Positions 9,937 to 20,362 are shown, counted from the stretch's first letter. The stretch is DNA of 64,000 bases from Clostridium sp. MB40-C1 (GCF_030913655.1 NZ_CP133189.1:3310501-3374500); one strand, 5' to 3'. The notes: a model not told the origin generated them from the sequence alone. Numbers and translations: made by a program.

Positions 9937-11931
9937 ATGAAGATAAAAAAGACCATGAAATCCCAAATAACGATACTACTGTTTTTAGCAGTAATCATAC
10001 CTACAACTATAATCTCATCTTTAAGCTACTATATCAACAACAAAGGTCTTAAGGAGAAGTTTGATAATGATATGGTTAACCAAACGTCAAATGTATCTTC
10101 TATTCTAAATGATATCATAAAGTATAATAAAGAAATTATAAATATGCTTAGTGAAAATTCAGATGCTAAAGATATACAAGCACATCCAGAATATGAAGGA
10201 CGTATGATGTCTTATTTTTATGAATGTAGGGATTCACACAAGGATATAATAACAATATATTATGGAGAATCTACAGGAAAACATCATGCTACAGTAGACA
10301 AAATACCAGATGGATTTGATCCTAGGACAAGGCCTTGGTATAAGAATGCCTTAAGTAATCAAGGTAAAGTTATTATTACTGAGCCCTATGAAGATGTAAA
10401 TAAAAAGGGTAGGTATGTTATAACTTTAGCGAAAAATGTTAAAAGCAAAGCAGGGCAATTGGCAGGGGTAGCAGGAATAGATATAACTTTGGATGACTTA
10501 TCTGAAAGAGTATCTAAAATAAATATAGGAAAGAATGGATTTACAACTATAATAGATAATACAGGAAATATAATAGCTTGTAAGGATAAAACATTAGTAG
10601 GTAAAAATTCAAAAGAAGAAAAATGGATTGATGAATTAATACAAAACAAATCTAAAGATAAAATAACACAAATAAAAGGTGAAAAATATATTACATATAC
10701 TATGAAAAATGAAGAGACAGGATATACTGTGGCAGCATTTGTTCCAGAAATTGAATTTAATCAAGCAGTTCAGAAAATTAGGAATACAATGGTTTTAATT
10801 ATAATAGTTTTATTAATTGTATCATTACTTGTTGGGAATTATACAGGTATAAGATTTTCTAAATCAATAGAAAAAATGGTTCAGGCAATAAAACATTTGG
10901 GAACCGGGGACTTCTCATTAAAAATTGTAAATAATAAGGATGATGTAGAAGAGTTAAAAACAATTGGAGATTCTTTGAATTTTATGATAGAAGATATGCA
11001 AGTTGTTATAAAAAACATAAAAGAATCATCTGAACAATTGCAAGATGCTTCTGCAAATATGGCAGCTATTACTGAAGAATCTAATGCAGCTTCTGAAGAG
11101 GTAGCAAAAGTGGTACAGAGTATATCAGAAAGTGCTTCGGAACAATCTACTGGTTTAGAGAATACTGAGGGATTAACAATTTCTTTAAATAAAGAAATTG
11201 ATAATACTATTATGAAAAGTAAAAAGATAAATGAAGCTTCAAAAAATGTAAAAGAAGCAGCAGATGAAGGTATTTTAGCGATAAATACTTTAAGAGAAAA
11301 TTACTCGAAAAATTTAGAAGCAAATGATACATTATTAGAAAATGTTAAAGTTCTTGCAAAAAGTTCTAAGGAAATACTAACTATTACAGATGCTTTAAAA
11401 GGAATAACTGAGCAGACTAATCTTTTAGCTTTAAATGCAAGCATAGAAGCAGCTAGGGCAGGAGAACATGGTAAAGGGTTTGCTGTGGTTGCAGATGAAG
11501 TTAGAAAGTTAGCTGAAGAATCTTCTAACTCAGCATATGAAATTAATAATGTATTAACTAATATGGAAAATAACATGAAAATAGTTTTAGAAGGTATTAA
11601 TCAAAGTAAAAACTTAAATAATTTGACAGGTAATAGTTTAGAAGTTACCAATACAAGCTTTAATAATATAATAGAGGAACTTAAAGCCTTAACAGAAAAT
11701 ATAAGTGATATGTACTTATCTCTTAACAAAGTAGACTTAAATAAGGTAGAGGTTGTAAAAAATGTTTCTGATGTAGCTGTTTTAGCTCAAGATATAGCTG
11801 CAGCAACAGAAGAAGCAAGTGCATCCTCAGAAGAGCAAAATTCTGGTATTGAACAGATAGCTAATTTTGCAGAAACACTTGTAGAACTTGCGATGAAATT
11901 AGAAGAAGATGCTAGAAAATTTAAGATATAG
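9937..11931 (+). CDS. methyl-accepting chemotaxis protein with dCache sensor, probable amino-acid receptor
   Basis: Chemoreceptor of 664 residues. Transmembrane segment 1 is at about 11-30, a double-Cache extracellular sensor at about 33-280, transmembrane segment 2 at about 283-304, then HAMP and a long methyl-accepting domain with the hairpin tip [19 protein letters not shown]. The sensor contains [12 protein letters not shown], then EPYED, then VAGIDI. This R-W-Y...D pattern is the signature described for amino-acid-binding dCache domains. The ATG has AAGGAGGGG upstream. It follows the methionine lyase/transporter pairs, so a role in swimming toward methionine or related amino acids is a reasonable but untested inference. 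Confidence 0.92.
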   Translation: MKIKKTMKSQITILLFLAVIIPTTIISSLSYYINNKGLKEKFDNDMVNQTSNVSSILNDIIKYNKEIINMLSENSDAKDIQAHPEYEGRMMSYFYECRDSHKDIITIYYGESTGKHHATVDKIPDGFDPRTRPWYKNALSNQGKVIITEPYEDVNKKGRYVITLAKNVKSKAGQLAGVAGIDITLDDLSERVSKINIGKNGFTTIIDNTGNIIACKDKTLVGKNSKEEKWIDELIQNKSKDKITQIKGEKYITYTMKNEETGYTVAAFVPEIEFNQAVQKIRNTMVLIIIVLLIVSLLVGNYTGIRFSKSIEKMVQAIKHLGTGDFSLKIVNNKDDVEELKTIGDSLNFMIEDMQVVIKNIKESSEQLQDASANMAAITEESNAASEEVAKVVQSISESASEQSTGLENTEGLTISLNKEIDNTIMKSKKINEASKNVKEAADEGILAINTLRENYSKNLEANDTLLENVKVLAKSSKEILTITDALKGITEQTNLLALNASIEAARAGEHGKGFAVVADEVRKLAEESSNSAYEINNVLTNMENNMKIVLEGINQSKNLNNLTGNSLEVTNTSFNNIIEELKALTENISDMYLSLNKVDLNKVEVVKNVSDVAVLAQDIAAATEEASASSEEQNSGIEQIANFAETLVELAMKLEEDARKFKI

Positions 11932-11941
11932 TTGAAAATAT

Positions 11942-11984
11942 AATGAAAAGGACACAGTTTGATTTTACTGTGCCTTTTTCATTG
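11942..11984. terminator. bidirectional terminator between chemoreceptor and decarboxylase
   Basis: AATGAAAAGG(A)CACAGT pairs with ACTGTGCCTTTTTCATT. There are runs of T on one side and A on the other, so it can serve both converging genes. Confidence 0.8.
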
Positions 11985-12065
11985 TATTAAGATTTGTTTT
12001 AAATTTAAAATTGTCTTTGAAATTATATGAAATCAAAAGTTTTTTAATATAGAATTATATTAAGG

Positions 12066-13490
12066 TTAATTGAATTTTTCAGCTATATCTGAAAGACATT
12101 TAAACACAAAGTTTAAATCTTCATAACTAGTTCTATGATTTGAAAAGCAAGCTCGTATAACAGTTTTATCCTTTATGATGGCAGGGGCAAGAAAAGCTTT
12201 CCCGCTTAATTCTAACTCGTATACTATTTTATTTTGAAGCTTATTTAATTCTTCATCACTATAGTTAGAATTGGGAATATACCTGAAACATACTGCTGAT
12301 GTTTGTACAGGAGTAACAAGCTGCCACTTGTCAGAAGTAGTTATCTTTCTTGCGAACTCTTCTGCCAAATCCATATTTTTATCTATGATTTGTTGGATTT
12401 TATTAAGGCCATAAGATCTAAAAGCAAACCAAATTTTAAAAGCTCTAGAAGCACGGGTAAATTGAATTCCATAATTCATATATTCTACTGGATCGTCAGC
12501 ATTAAAAGCTTTATTAGATGTTTTATAAGTATTATATAGATGTTCTTTATTTTTAATAAGAACACATCCAGCTTCTACAGGAATAAAGAACCATTTATGA
12601 GGGTCTGTAGAAATAGAATCCGCTTTTTCTATGCCTTTCATTAGTTTCTTTCCTCTTTCTGTTAAGATTGCTCCACCAGCAAAGGCAGCATCAATGTGAA
12701 GCCATATATTGTTTTTATTACAGAAGTTTGCTATTGTATCAATATCATCTACAGCACCTTCATTAGATGTACCAGCTTGTGCAACAACACAGAAGGGATA
12801 AAGCCCTAATGAAATATCTTTTTCCACTTGCTTTTCAAGCTCTTTAAAATCCATTCTAAAATTAGAATCCACTGGAATTTTCCTTACAAAATTACTTCCA
12901 ATACCAAGTACACTTGCTGCGGTTTCAACTGATTTATGGCTTATATTTGAAACATAAATCACTAAAGGCTTTTTTATATTTTGCAGACCTTTTTCCATAG
13001 TACCTGGTATGTGAGCCTCCCTAGCCACAGAAAGAGCAGTTAATGTCCCCATCGTGCCTCCACTTACTAGAATTCCTCCGCTTTTATCATTGTATCCAAA
13101 TAGAGTTTGAAGCCAATCTAGAACAATGTCTTCAATAACTGTGGCTGTTGGGCCAGACTTATAACAAAAAGGAACTTGATTTAGCCCTACATTCAAAATT
13201 TCTCCAATGGTTCCAGCTGGAGATGGACTTGTGATAATCCAAGAAAGAAATTTTGGATTTCCTATTTTACTGCAATAAGGTACAATGGTATTTTTTACAT
13301 CTTCAATAACATTTTCAACGCCAATTCCTTCAAACGGGATGTCTTTGTAAATTAAATTATTCAATTCTTCTCGTTGTATATTAGGAACAACAGGGTCTGT
13401 AGAAATATTTCTCATATAGTTTTCTACAACATTAAGAGCTTTGTTTAAACACACATCTAAATTTTCAATATCAAGAGATTCTATTTGCAT
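12066..13490 (-). CDS. group II PLP-dependent decarboxylase, aromatic-L-amino-acid type
   Basis: PLP enzyme of 474 residues in the glutamate/aromatic amino-acid decarboxylase family. It contains the PLP-lysine motif STDPHKWFF at about residue 300, LVSGGTMGTLTAL in the cofactor-phosphate region and LHIDAAFAGG, whose Asp contacts the pyridine nitrogen. Length and motifs match clostridial tryptophan/tyrosine/phenylalanine decarboxylases that make tryptamine-type amines; substrate cannot be read from the sequence. ATG at 13490 is preferred, although an in-frame GTG at 13502 also exists and neither has a strong ribosome binding site. It is a single gene between convergent and divergent neighbours. 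There is no antiporter beside it, unlike acid-resistance decarboxylase systems. Confidence 0.88.
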   Translation of the reverse strand: MQIESLDIENLDVCLNKALNVVENYMRNISTDPVVPNIQREELNNLIYKDIPFEGIGVENVIEDVKNTIVPYCSKIGNPKFLSWIITSPSPAGTIGEILNVGLNQVPFCYKSGPTATVIEDIVLDWLQTLFGYNDKSGGILVSGGTMGTLTALSVAREAHIPGTMEKGLQNIKKPLVIYVSNISHKSVETAASVLGIGSNFVRKIPVDSNFRMDFKELEKQVEKDISLGLYPFCVVAQAGTSNEGAVDDIDTIANFCNKNNIWLHIDAAFAGGAILTERGKKLMKGIEKADSISTDPHKWFFIPVEAGCVLIKNKEHLYNTYKTSNKAFNADDPVEYMNYGIQFTRASRAFKIWFAFRSYGLNKIQQIIDKNMDLAEEFARKITTSDKWQLVTPVQTSAVCFRYIPNSNYSDEELNKLQNKIVYELELSGKAFLAPAIIKDKTVIRACFSNHRTSYEDLNFVFKCLSDIAEKFN

Positions 13491-13502
13491 ATTTATACCC
13501 AC

Positions 13503-13899
13503 TTTCTCTATACTTATCTAGATCAAAAACTTAAAATAAAACTACAATATAATTACTTATTAAATATTCTTAATTATCTATACACTAAGTATATATTGAT
13601 GGAAAATAATTCTCAATAATTAATAACTAAAATAGTATATAATTAAATTTAGATTTGATTTGAAAAGTTTACTAAGTTAACAATTTCTTAAAGGATAACT
13701 GAATTTAAGTATGTAATATATATGTTATTATATGGTATAATATATCTTGTATTATTATTTTATACGATTACAATTAGCAAAGCTCAAGAGGACAATATCT
13801 GTTACTTTACCTTTATAACCTTTTTAAGTATAAACTTTTATAAATTGTATTAATAAATATAATAGAGTAATGAAAAGTAAATAATAAGGAGATAAGAAA
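13503..13899. other. gene-free interval (397 bp)
   Basis: Divergent promoter region between the decarboxylase and acetyltransferase genes. It is strongly AT-rich, with several TATAAT-like hexamers. No RNA gene, repeat or riboswitch motif was recognised. Confidence 0.6.
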
Positions 13900-14382
13900 A
13901 TGATACAAATATATGATGACAAATATAAGCAAGAAGTGATTGATTTAATCTTGCATATACAAAATGTAGAATACGGAGTTGGAATATCTATTGAGGATCA
14001 AACTGATCTTCTTGATATAAATAGAAATTATATAGAATGTGGTGGGTGTTTTTGGGTGGCACTAAATGAGGAAGGTAAAGTAGTAGGTTCTATAGGTGTA
14101 CAAATTAAAACTAAAGAAATAGCAGTATTAAAAAAGCTTTTTGTATATAAAGAATATCGTGGGAAAGAAATTGGAATAGGACAAAAGCTTTATGATTTAG
14201 TAATAGATTTTGCTAAATCTAAAAATATTTCTACAATATTTTTAGATAGTCCTGATAAAACTAAGAGAGCTCATAATTTTTATAGAAAATCAGGATTTGT
14301 AGAAATAGGAAAAGAAGAATTACCTATTGCATATGATTACCCAGATAGAAATTCGTTAATTTTTAGGTTGGATTTGATATAG
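13900..14382 (+). CDS. GNAT-family N-acetyltransferase
   Basis: Acetyl-CoA-dependent acetyltransferase of 160 residues. The acetyl-CoA-binding stretch follows the GNAT motif A pattern (KKLFVYKEYRGKEIGIGQKL, with R-G-x-x-I-G). Motif B has AHNFYRKSGFVEIG, the usual Y-K-x-G-F end of the fold. The ATG has an AAGGAGA ribosome binding site. The substrate is unknown; the family contains enzymes acting on amino acids, polyamines, drugs or protein N-termini. It stands alone between a gene-free interval and the thioesterase gene about 100 bp downstream. Confidence 0.85.
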   Translation: MIQIYDDKYKQEVIDLILHIQNVEYGVGISIEDQTDLLDINRNYIECGGCFWVALNEEGKVVGSIGVQIKTKEIAVLKKLFVYKEYRGKEIGIGQKLYDLVIDFAKSKNISTIFLDSPDKTKRAHNFYRKSGFVEIGKEELPIAYDYPDRNSLIFRLDLI

Positions 14383-14481
14383 TATATTACAGAAAATTAT
14401 TTTAGTGAATTCATAAAGATATGGAATATTATCTTTTTTATGTTTACAGTTATTAACTTAAGTAAAGAGGAGGGGGCTTAC

Positions 14482-14904
14482 ATGCATTCTAATAAATCAA
14501 AAGTAAAGGTTCGTTATGCTGAAACGGATAAAATGGGAGTTGTTCATCATTCAAGATACTATCCTTGGTTTGAAGTAGGTAGAGGGGAATTTATAACAGA
14601 GAGTGGTATGACGTATAGAGATATAGAAGAAAAAGGTGTGATGATGCCATTAGTGGAAAGTGGATGCAAATATATAGAAGGTGCAAAATATGCAGATGAG
14701 CTTATAATTGAAACTTTCATACAAGAGTTAAATGGAGCTAAAGTTATTTTTAGTTATAATGTTATTAGAGAAAATGACAATAAATTATTAGCTAAAGGGA
14801 CTACTACACACGTTTTTGTAAATAATGAGTTTAAAATTATTAATATAAAGAAAAAACACCCAGAAATATGGGAGAAAATTAATGAATTATATGATAAAGA
14901 ATGA
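14482..14904 (+). CDS. acyl-CoA thioesterase, YbgC / 4-hydroxybenzoyl-CoA thioesterase family
   Basis: Hot-dog-fold thioesterase of 140 residues. The catalytic-region motif is RYAETDKMGVVHHSRYYPWF, which corresponds to the family pattern Y-x-D-x-x-G-x-V-x-x-x-x-Y, with E-T-D carrying the usual aspartate. I set the start at ATG 14482 because AGGAGGGGG lies just upstream. An open frame begins earlier at 14440, but those 14 codons precede the ribosome binding site and are not family-like. The substrate is probably a short acyl-CoA. No Tol-Pal genes are nearby, as expected in a Gram-positive. Confidence 0.85.
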   Translation: MHSNKSKVKVRYAETDKMGVVHHSRYYPWFEVGRGEFITESGMTYRDIEEKGVMMPLVESGCKYIEGAKYADELIIETFIQELNGAKVIFSYNVIRENDNKLLAKGTTTHVFVNNEFKIINIKKKHPEIWEKINELYDKE

Positions 14905-15005
14905 TATTTTATTTATTGGCTATAAAATAGATGTTGATTGCATGCCATAGGTAATAAAAAATTTTTTCTTGTTATCATAGAATATTTAAATGAAACTAAA
15001 ACAAT

Positions 15006-15050
15006 AAAAGGCCAGTGAAATTAAATTTTTTTCACTAGCTTTTGTTTATT
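15006..15050 (+). terminator. terminator after the thioesterase gene
   Basis: AAAAGGCCAGTGAAA / TTTCACTAGCTTTT form an imperfect stem followed by TGTTTATTTT. Confidence 0.75.
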
Positions 15051-15136
15051 TTAGTTTAAATATGTTCTATAAAATGACAATATTTATATATACTATTATC
15101 GCTATTAGTATATAAATAAGTTTGCATACAATGCTA

Positions 15137-16210
15137 TTATAGTGTGTTTAAGGTATCTATAATAAATAGAGTTGTTTCTTGTGATAAATCTAATTGTCTA
15201 GGCTCTTTTAGTTTAACTCCATCTTTATCAACTAAAATATTTATAATTGGTCTTGATGGTAATTGTTTATTTTGTTTTAATACTATTCCTTTTTCATCTG
15301 TATTAAGAATAATAAGTGTTCCAGAAGGATAAGCAGCTACATTTTTAACAAATATATCTACTAATTTTTTATCAAATAATATGTTGCTCATAGCTGTAAT
15401 GTATTCTAGAGCTTCATATACTTCCATTTTTTTCTTTCCAGGAAAATCGGAAATAAGGTTATCAAAAGTATTACAAATAGACACAAGTTTAACAGTCTCA
15501 TGAAGTTTATCATCTTTTAATCCTAAAGGATAACCAGTTCCATTATAATGTTCATGGTGCATAAGTATTATAGCTTTAGATATATAACTTATACCAGATT
15601 TTTCATTTAATATTTCATATCCATCTAAAGGGTGTTTTTTTATAATGTCCATCTCATCTTTAGAAATTTCGCCCGTCATGTATTTATTAAGAATATCTTC
15701 AGGGGTTATTAATTTGCCAAGGTCATGAAGAAGAGCACCTACAGCCAATTCTTCAAGGTGTGATTTTGAATAGCCTAGATGAATACCCATTATTATAGAT
15801 AGACCACAAACGTTAACACAATGCTCATAAATATATTGATCTTTAGATTTTATATCACAAATATTTATTATTACCTCGTCCCTTGAAAGTATTTCATCTA
15901 TTACTTTACTAACAGTATTAATAATTTTAGTAGAAGAAGTATTACTATTAGTTAAAAAGTTTTTAAATTCTTTTCTTATTATCCCTTTAGTTTCTTCTCT
16001 TGTTTCTTCAGAAAGGAAATCTTTCATTTCCACTCCCTTTGAAAGTTCATCGTCTATGTAAACTGATAATATACACATTTGGGTTAATCTCATTTTATAA
16101 CCTGGTTTTAAAATAATACCTTTGGCTAATAAAATTCTTCCATGATCATCATATAGAGGCTTTCCAAGTATTTCCCCGCCTTGTATTTGTGAAACAGATA
16201 TTTTTCGCAT
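15137..16210 (-). CDS. HD-GYP domain protein, probable c-di-GMP phosphodiesterase
   Basis: Cytoplasmic protein of 357 residues. Its N-terminal part (about 1-105) resembles the short domain often found before HD-GYP. The C-terminal HD-GYP metal-hydrolase domain has EHCVNVC, LLHDLGK (the HD dyad), KHPLDGYEIL, and HHEHYNGTGYPLG, close to the canonical HHExxDGxGYP with N for D. NTFD supplies a later aspartate. The signature residues for di-iron c-di-GMP hydrolysis are mostly present. Start ATG at 16210 has AAGGAG about 11 bases upstream; the in-frame TTG at 16219 sits too close to that site. It probably lowers c-di-GMP and so affects motility. Confidence 0.88.
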   Translation of the reverse strand: MRKISVSQIQGGEILGKPLYDDHGRILLAKGIILKPGYKMRLTQMCILSVYIDDELSKGVEMKDFLSEETREETKGIIRKEFKNFLTNSNTSSTKIINTVSKVIDEILSRDEVIINICDIKSKDQYIYEHCVNVCGLSIIMGIHLGYSKSHLEELAVGALLHDLGKLITPEDILNKYMTGEISKDEMDIIKKHPLDGYEILNEKSGISYISKAIILMHHEHYNGTGYPLGLKDDKLHETVKLVSICNTFDNLISDFPGKKKMEVYEALEYITAMSNILFDKKLVDIFVKNVAAYPSGTLIILNTDEKGIVLKQNKQLPSRPIINILVDKDGVKLKEPRQLDLSQETTLFIIDTLNTL

Positions 16211-16367
16211 ATTAACCAAATCTCCTTGCGTATTAGAATGAAGTAATTTTACTTGGATTTAATTAGAAGTATTACTATATTTATTATGATATCATAAAAC
16301 CAATGTGATAAAAACACTTTTATAGGGTGTTTTACAAGTTTATTACTATAATTCATTTATTTTATGT

Positions 16368-16946
16368 CTATTTCAAAGAAGAAAGTGATGTAATAAAAGT
16401 TTCAGCCATAATTTTATGACCTTTAGAAGTTAGATGTATTCCATCTAAATATAATTCATTTTCCTTATATGTTAACAAGGATTTTTGAATTACATCGTAG
16501 AAGTTTATGTAAATAAGACTATTTTGCATTGAATAAGTTAACAACCAATTTTTATATTGTTGTATCCTATCATTTACTTTAGCGTAATCACTACACATCC
16601 AGTATTTATTAGCTAATTGAGGAATAACAGCAGGTTGAATACCTAGAATAACTTCTATGTTGTTTTTTTTAGCTTCAATTAACATGGATTCCATATTGTC
16701 TATAACATTATTTACAGAATAATTTAATAAAAAATCATTTGTTCCACCCATTATAAATGCATATTTAGGAGAGTTTAAAGTTACATCTTCGTAAAATCTA
16801 AAAAGCATACCTGCAGTTGTATCGCCATTGAAGCCTTTATTAGTAAGAGATAGATTTAGATTGCTGTTGACTAGATGTATCCAGTTTTCATTGGAATTAA
16901 CTCCGTATCCAAAGGTTAAACTGTCGCCTATACATACTATATTCAT
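16368..16946 (-). CDS. SGNH/GDSL-family esterase
   Basis: Serine hydrolase of 192 residues. All SGNH blocks are visible: I, CIGDSLTFGYG with the nucleophile serine; II, the glycine in NKGFNGDTT; III, GGTNDF; V, DGIHLTSKGH with the Asp-His pair. Similar proteins are arylesterases, lysophospholipases or acyl-carbohydrate deacetylases, so the substrate is open. There is no signal peptide, so it is cytoplasmic. The ATG has a GGAGG ribosome binding site 7 bases upstream. It is probably expressed separately from the HD-GYP gene about 150 bp downstream. Confidence 0.9.
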   Translation of the reverse strand: MNIVCIGDSLTFGYGVNSNENWIHLVNSNLNLSLTNKGFNGDTTAGMLFRFYEDVTLNSPKYAFIMGGTNDFLLNYSVNNVIDNMESMLIEAKKNNIEVILGIQPAVIPQLANKYWMCSDYAKVNDRIQQYKNWLLTYSMQNSLIYINFYDVIQKSLLTYKENELYLDGIHLTSKGHKIMAETFITSLSSLK

Positions 16947-17191
16947 AATAAGCCTCCATAAGTTTTAAGTTTATATTATAATTATTAATACCGAGATTAT
17001 ATGTGAAAGGGTATGTTTATATTTTAACATATAAGAAATGAAATATAGTATAGTAATATATTAAATAACCTATTAATAGAAAAAGTTCTAGTAAATTATA
17101 TTCATAATAAAACTTTTCAAATAGAATTTTTGATCGATATTATTAAAATAAGTCAAAGTACAAGAAAAAATATGAAATTAAGGAGAAAATA

Positions 17192-17959
17192 ATGTTTATT
17201 GATGCTCATAGTCATTTAGAACACTATAATAGTGAAGAGATAGATAAAGTTCTTGAACAGATTAATAATGAAAAAATAATAACGATATCAAACTCTATGG
17301 ATATTAGCTCATATATGGAGAATTTAAATATAAGTGGGAAAAGTGATTTTATAATACCCACTTTTGGGGTACATCCATGGAATGCTTTTAAATATTCTGA
17401 TAAACTGAATGAAATAGAAAAATTCATATATGAAACACCTATAGTTGGAGAAGTTGGGCTGGATTTTTATTGGGTTGAAGATAAGACACAGTTTGATTCT
17501 CAGATAAAAGTGTTTAAATTTTTTTTAGAAAAGGCAAAGGAACAAAATAAAATAATTAATATTCATACTAAGGGAGCGGAAGGAGAGGTTTTATATCTAT
17601 TAGAACGCTATAATATAGAGCGAGCTATAATTCATTGGTATTCGGGGCCAAAAGATATTTTATTTAAAATGATTGAAAGAGGATATTATTTTACAGTAGG
17701 TGTTGAAATTTTTTACTCAGATAAGATAAAGTCTATTGCTAAAAACATTCCTATAAATAGGATTTTAACAGAAACAGATGGCCCAAGTTCACAAGAATGG
17801 TTAGTAGGGGAAAGAGGTATGCCAATAGATATTGATAGAGTTATACAGAATTTATCTGAAATAAAACAAGTAGATTATTTAGAAATGAAAAATATAGTTT
17901 TTAAAAATTTAAAAGATTTGTATTATGAAAAGGATTTATCAAAAATGTTTGACATGTAG
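17192..17959 (+). CDS. TatD-family metal-dependent hydrolase
   Basis: TIM-barrel hydrolase of 255 residues, a probable DNase of the amidohydrolase-like TatD family. Metal ligands visible: IDAHSHL (HxH), GEVGLDFYW (Glu), NIHTKGAEG (His), IIHWYSG (His) and ETDGP (Asp). It is slightly divergent from the housekeeping TatD, which in Clostridium usually lies near metS in the near-origin region, so this may be an accessory paralogue. The ATG has an AAGGAGA ribosome binding site. It is followed directly by the thiamine riboswitch leader, with no shared operon. Confidence 0.88.
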   Translation: MFIDAHSHLEHYNSEEIDKVLEQINNEKIITISNSMDISSYMENLNISGKSDFIIPTFGVHPWNAFKYSDKLNEIEKFIYETPIVGEVGLDFYWVEDKTQFDSQIKVFKFFLEKAKEQNKIINIHTKGAEGEVLYLLERYNIERAIIHWYSGPKDILFKMIERGYYFTVGVEIFYSDKIKSIAKNIPINRILTETDGPSSQEWLVGERGMPIDIDRVIQNLSEIKQVDYLEMKNIVFKNLKDLYYEKDLSKMFDM

Positions 17960-18003
17960 ACCTTTATTCTGTAACATTATAATTATAAAAAATAATATAA
18001 AAA

Positions 18004-18090
18004 CAGGGGAGTCTATGAATAGGCTGAGAGGAAATTTTAAGATTTCGACCCTTATGACCTGAACTGGGTAATGCCAGCGAAGGGAGGACA
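18004..18090 (+). promoter_or_regulatory. TPP (thi-box) riboswitch
   Basis: The conserved core is clear: CAGGGGAGTC, GGCTGAGAGG, ACCCTTATGACCTGAACTGG and GTAATGCCAGCGAAGGGAG. It lies 220 bp upstream of a thiamine-precursor transport operon and is followed by a terminator hairpin, which fits transcriptional attenuation when thiamine pyrophosphate is bound. Confidence 0.95.
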
Positions 18091-18134
18091 TTTGAGAATT
18101 TTTTAGCACTTTGTTTAAGATATTTTTTGACGAT

Positions 18135-18174
18135 AACTCCCTTTATCTAATTCAGGATAAAGGGAGTTTATTTT
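18135..18174 (+). terminator. riboswitch-controlled terminator
   Basis: AACTCCCTTTATC / GATAAAGGGAGTT form a 13-bp stem followed by TATTTTA. The CTCCC arm is complementary to the AGGGAG at the 3' end of the aptamer, so the alternative pairing needed for attenuation is available. Confidence 0.85.
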
Positions 18175-18310
18175 ATGAAAGCTATTTTTAAAAGTATTTG
18201 AGAATGATTGTTTAAAACAAAAATTATCCACACATGTGCATTAAATTTAATAATTTTATATGTTAAATGTGGATAAATAATATTAAAAATAAAGGAGAGG
18301 TTGAAAAATT

Positions 18311-18601
18311 ATGAAAACTGTTAATGTAAGTTTACAAGTACTACCTGTAGTAGAAGAAAAACAAATATATTCAGTAGTAGATAAAGTTATTGAATACATA
18401 GATTCATGTGGAGTTAAGTATGAAGTAGGCCCTATGGAAACTACAATGGAAGGTGATTTAGATCAGCTTTTAGAAATAGTTAAAAAAGCTCATGATATAT
18501 GTGTTGAAGAGGGTGCAGCTAGAGTTGTATCAGTAGTAAAAATAGATTATAAACCTGAAGGCGTGACTATGAATGAAAAGACATATAAGTATAAAAAATA
18601 A
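18311..18601 (+). CDS. thiamine-binding protein of the MTH1187/YkoF-like (DUF77) family
   Basis: Small cytoplasmic protein of 96 residues with the ferredoxin-like fold of the DUF77 family. The family signature is visible in VSLQVLPVVEEK, YEVGPMETTMEGDL and GAARVVSVVKIDY. Members bind thiamine or its pyrimidine moiety and occur beside thiamine transport genes. Here it is the first gene after the TPP riboswitch and overlaps the permease gene by 29 bases, so it is co-translated with the ABC transporter. The ATG has an AGGAGAGG ribosome binding site. Its exact role, carrier or sensor of the pyrimidine, is not established from sequence. Confidence 0.85.
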   Translation: MKTVNVSLQVLPVVEEKQIYSVVDKVIEYIDSCGVKYEVGPMETTMEGDLDQLLEIVKKAHDICVEEGAARVVSVVKIDYKPEGVTMNEKTYKYKK

Positions 18602-19334
18602 GTTAATCCCTATAATATTTCAAGTAATTATAATAGGAATATGGCAATTTGTAGTGGATAAGGGAATAGTGGAAAGTTATATATTACCTTCACCAAAAGA
18701 GGTTGTAGTAACTTTATTTAAAATACTTCCTAATATAAAACAACATATATATGTGACATTAAAAGAGGCTATGTTTGGATTTAGTATATCAATTATTTTA
18801 GCTTTAATATTAGCTGTACTTATGGATAATATTAAAGTTATAAGGAATTCTATATATCCTATATTAGTTATATCACAAACTATACCTACAGTGGTTTTAG
18901 CTCCACTATTTGGAATGTGGTTTGGATTTGGTATGCTTCCAAAAGTAATTATTGTAGTTTTAGTATGCTTTTTCCCTATAGTTATAAGTCTTATGGATGG
19001 ATTAAACTCTGTAGATAAAGATATGGTTAATCTTTTAAAATCTATGGGGGCAAATAAGTTTCAAATTTTTAAGATAGTAAAATTCCCATCTTCAATGGTT
19101 AATTTTTTCTCTGGACTTAGAATTGCTGCAACTTATAGTATTATGGGAGCTGTTGTTGGTGAGTGGGTAGGAGCCAATGAAGGACTTGGATTTTATATGA
19201 TGAGAGTTAAGCATTCTTTTGCTATGGATAAAGTTTTTGCAGTAGTTTTAATAATTATATTTTTAAGCATGTTTCTTTTTGGAATACTATTTTTAATTCA
19301 ATATATGTTAACACCTTGGAATAGAAAAAACTAA
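18573..19334 (+). CDS. thiX: ABC transporter permease, thiamine-precursor (ThiX-like)
   Basis: Inner-membrane permease of 253 residues with about six transmembrane segments and the binding-protein-dependent transport motif (EAA-type loop around residues 155-175, [15 protein letters not shown]). It resembles the SsuC/TauC/ThiX group. The TPP riboswitch, the DUF77 partner and the THI5-like binding protein decide in favour of an HMP-type thiamine pyrimidine. It begins at ATG 18573 inside the end of the DUF77 gene. No strong ribosome binding site is seen, which suggests translational coupling. Confidence 0.85.
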   Translation: MKRHISIKNKLIPIIFQVIIIGIWQFVVDKGIVESYILPSPKEVVVTLFKILPNIKQHIYVTLKEAMFGFSISIILALILAVLMDNIKVIRNSIYPILVISQTIPTVVLAPLFGMWFGFGMLPKVIIVVLVCFFPIVISLMDGLNSVDKDMVNLLKSMGANKFQIFKIVKFPSSMVNFFSGLRIAATYSIMGAVVGEWVGANEGLGFYMMRVKHSFAMDKVFAVVLIIIFLSMFLFGILFLIQYMLTPWNRKN

Positions 19335-19348
19335 TGGAGGTAATAAAA

Positions 19349-20362
19349 GTGAAGAAGAAAGTTATGGCTATTATATCAGCAGTTACTATTATGACTACAT
19401 TGTTTGCTGGATGCGGTAATACAAAGACAGAAGATAAAAAAGCTACAGAAAATAAGGAATTAAAAAAGGTAACAGTGGTACTTGATTGGGTTCCAAATAC
19501 AAATCATACAGGATTATATGTTGCGAAAGACAAAGGATATTATAAGGAAGAAGGTCTTGATGTAAATATAATTCAGCCTTCTGAAGGCGGAGCAGCAGAT
19601 TTAGTCGCAGCTAAAAAAGGTGATTTTGGAATTAGTTATCAAGAACAAGTAACTTATGCAAAAACAGCTGAAAAACCATTACCCATAAAGTCAATTGCAG
19701 CTATTATACAACATAATACTTCTGGTTTTGCTTCTCCAAAAGAGAAGAATATAATATCACCTAAGAACTTTGAAGGGAAAACTTATGGTGGATGGGGATC
19801 ACCATCAGAGCAGCAAATATTAAAGGCATTAATGGAAAAAGAGGGAGCAGATTTTTCTAAGTTAAAGATGGTAGATGCTGGTTCAGATGATTTTTTTGCA
19901 GTAACTAAAAAGAATATAGACTTTGAATGGATTTTCTATGGATGGACAGGAATACAAGCGGAGTTAAAGGGAGTTCCTATAAATTATATAGAATTACGAA
20001 AAGTAGACAATAGGATGGATTATTATACTCCAGTTATAATTGCAAATGATGATACAATAAAGAATGATCCAGAACTTGTTAAAAAATTCTTAAAAGCTAC
20101 TACTAAAGGATATAAATTTTGTATAGAAAAACCAGAAGAAGCAGGAAAAGTATTGCTAAAAGCTGCTCCTGAATTAGATGAGAAGCTTGTATTAGCAAGT
20201 CAAAAATATTTAGCTGATAAGTATCAAGATGATGCAAAAAGATGGGGAGAAATGAAGGAAGAAGTTTGGAATAACTATACTAAATTTTTATTAGAAAAGA
20301 AACTAATACCAAAAGATATGAATGCAAAAGAGGCTTTTACAAATGAGTATTTACCAGAGTAA
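19349..20362 (+). CDS. thiY: ABC transporter substrate-binding lipoprotein, NMT1/THI5-like (ThiY-like)
   Basis: Extracellular solute-binding lipoprotein of 337 residues. The signal peptide ends in the lipobox LFAGC at about residue 20. The mature part has the THI5/NMT1 fold ([23 protein letters not shown] and [15 protein letters not shown]). This family binds HMP or formylaminopyrimidine for thiamine synthesis. The start is GTG 19349 because GGAGG lies 8 bases upstream; the frame is open five codons earlier, but that lies before the ribosome binding site. It sits between permease and ATPase genes under the TPP riboswitch. Confidence 0.88.
   Translation: MKKKVMAIISAVTIMTTLFAGCGNTKTEDKKATENKELKKVTVVLDWVPNTNHTGLYVAKDKGYYKEEGLDVNIIQPSEGGAADLVAAKKGDFGISYQEQVTYAKTAEKPLPIKSIAAIIQHNTSGFASPKEKNIISPKNFEGKTYGGWGSPSEQQILKALMEKEGADFSKLKMVDAGSDDFFAVTKKNIDFEWIFYGWTGIQAELKGVPINYIELRKVDNRMDYYTPVIIANDDTIKNDPELVKKFLKATTKGYKFCIEKPEEAGKVLLKAAPELDEKLVLASQKYLADKYQDDAKRWGEMKEEVWNNYTKFLLEKKLIPKDMNAKEAFTNEYLPE

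Noticed and set aside
14440-14481. Upstream extension of the thioesterase ORF
   Set aside because: The ribosome binding site AGGAGGGGG lies within that stretch, just before ATG 14482, and the extra residues do not fit the family.
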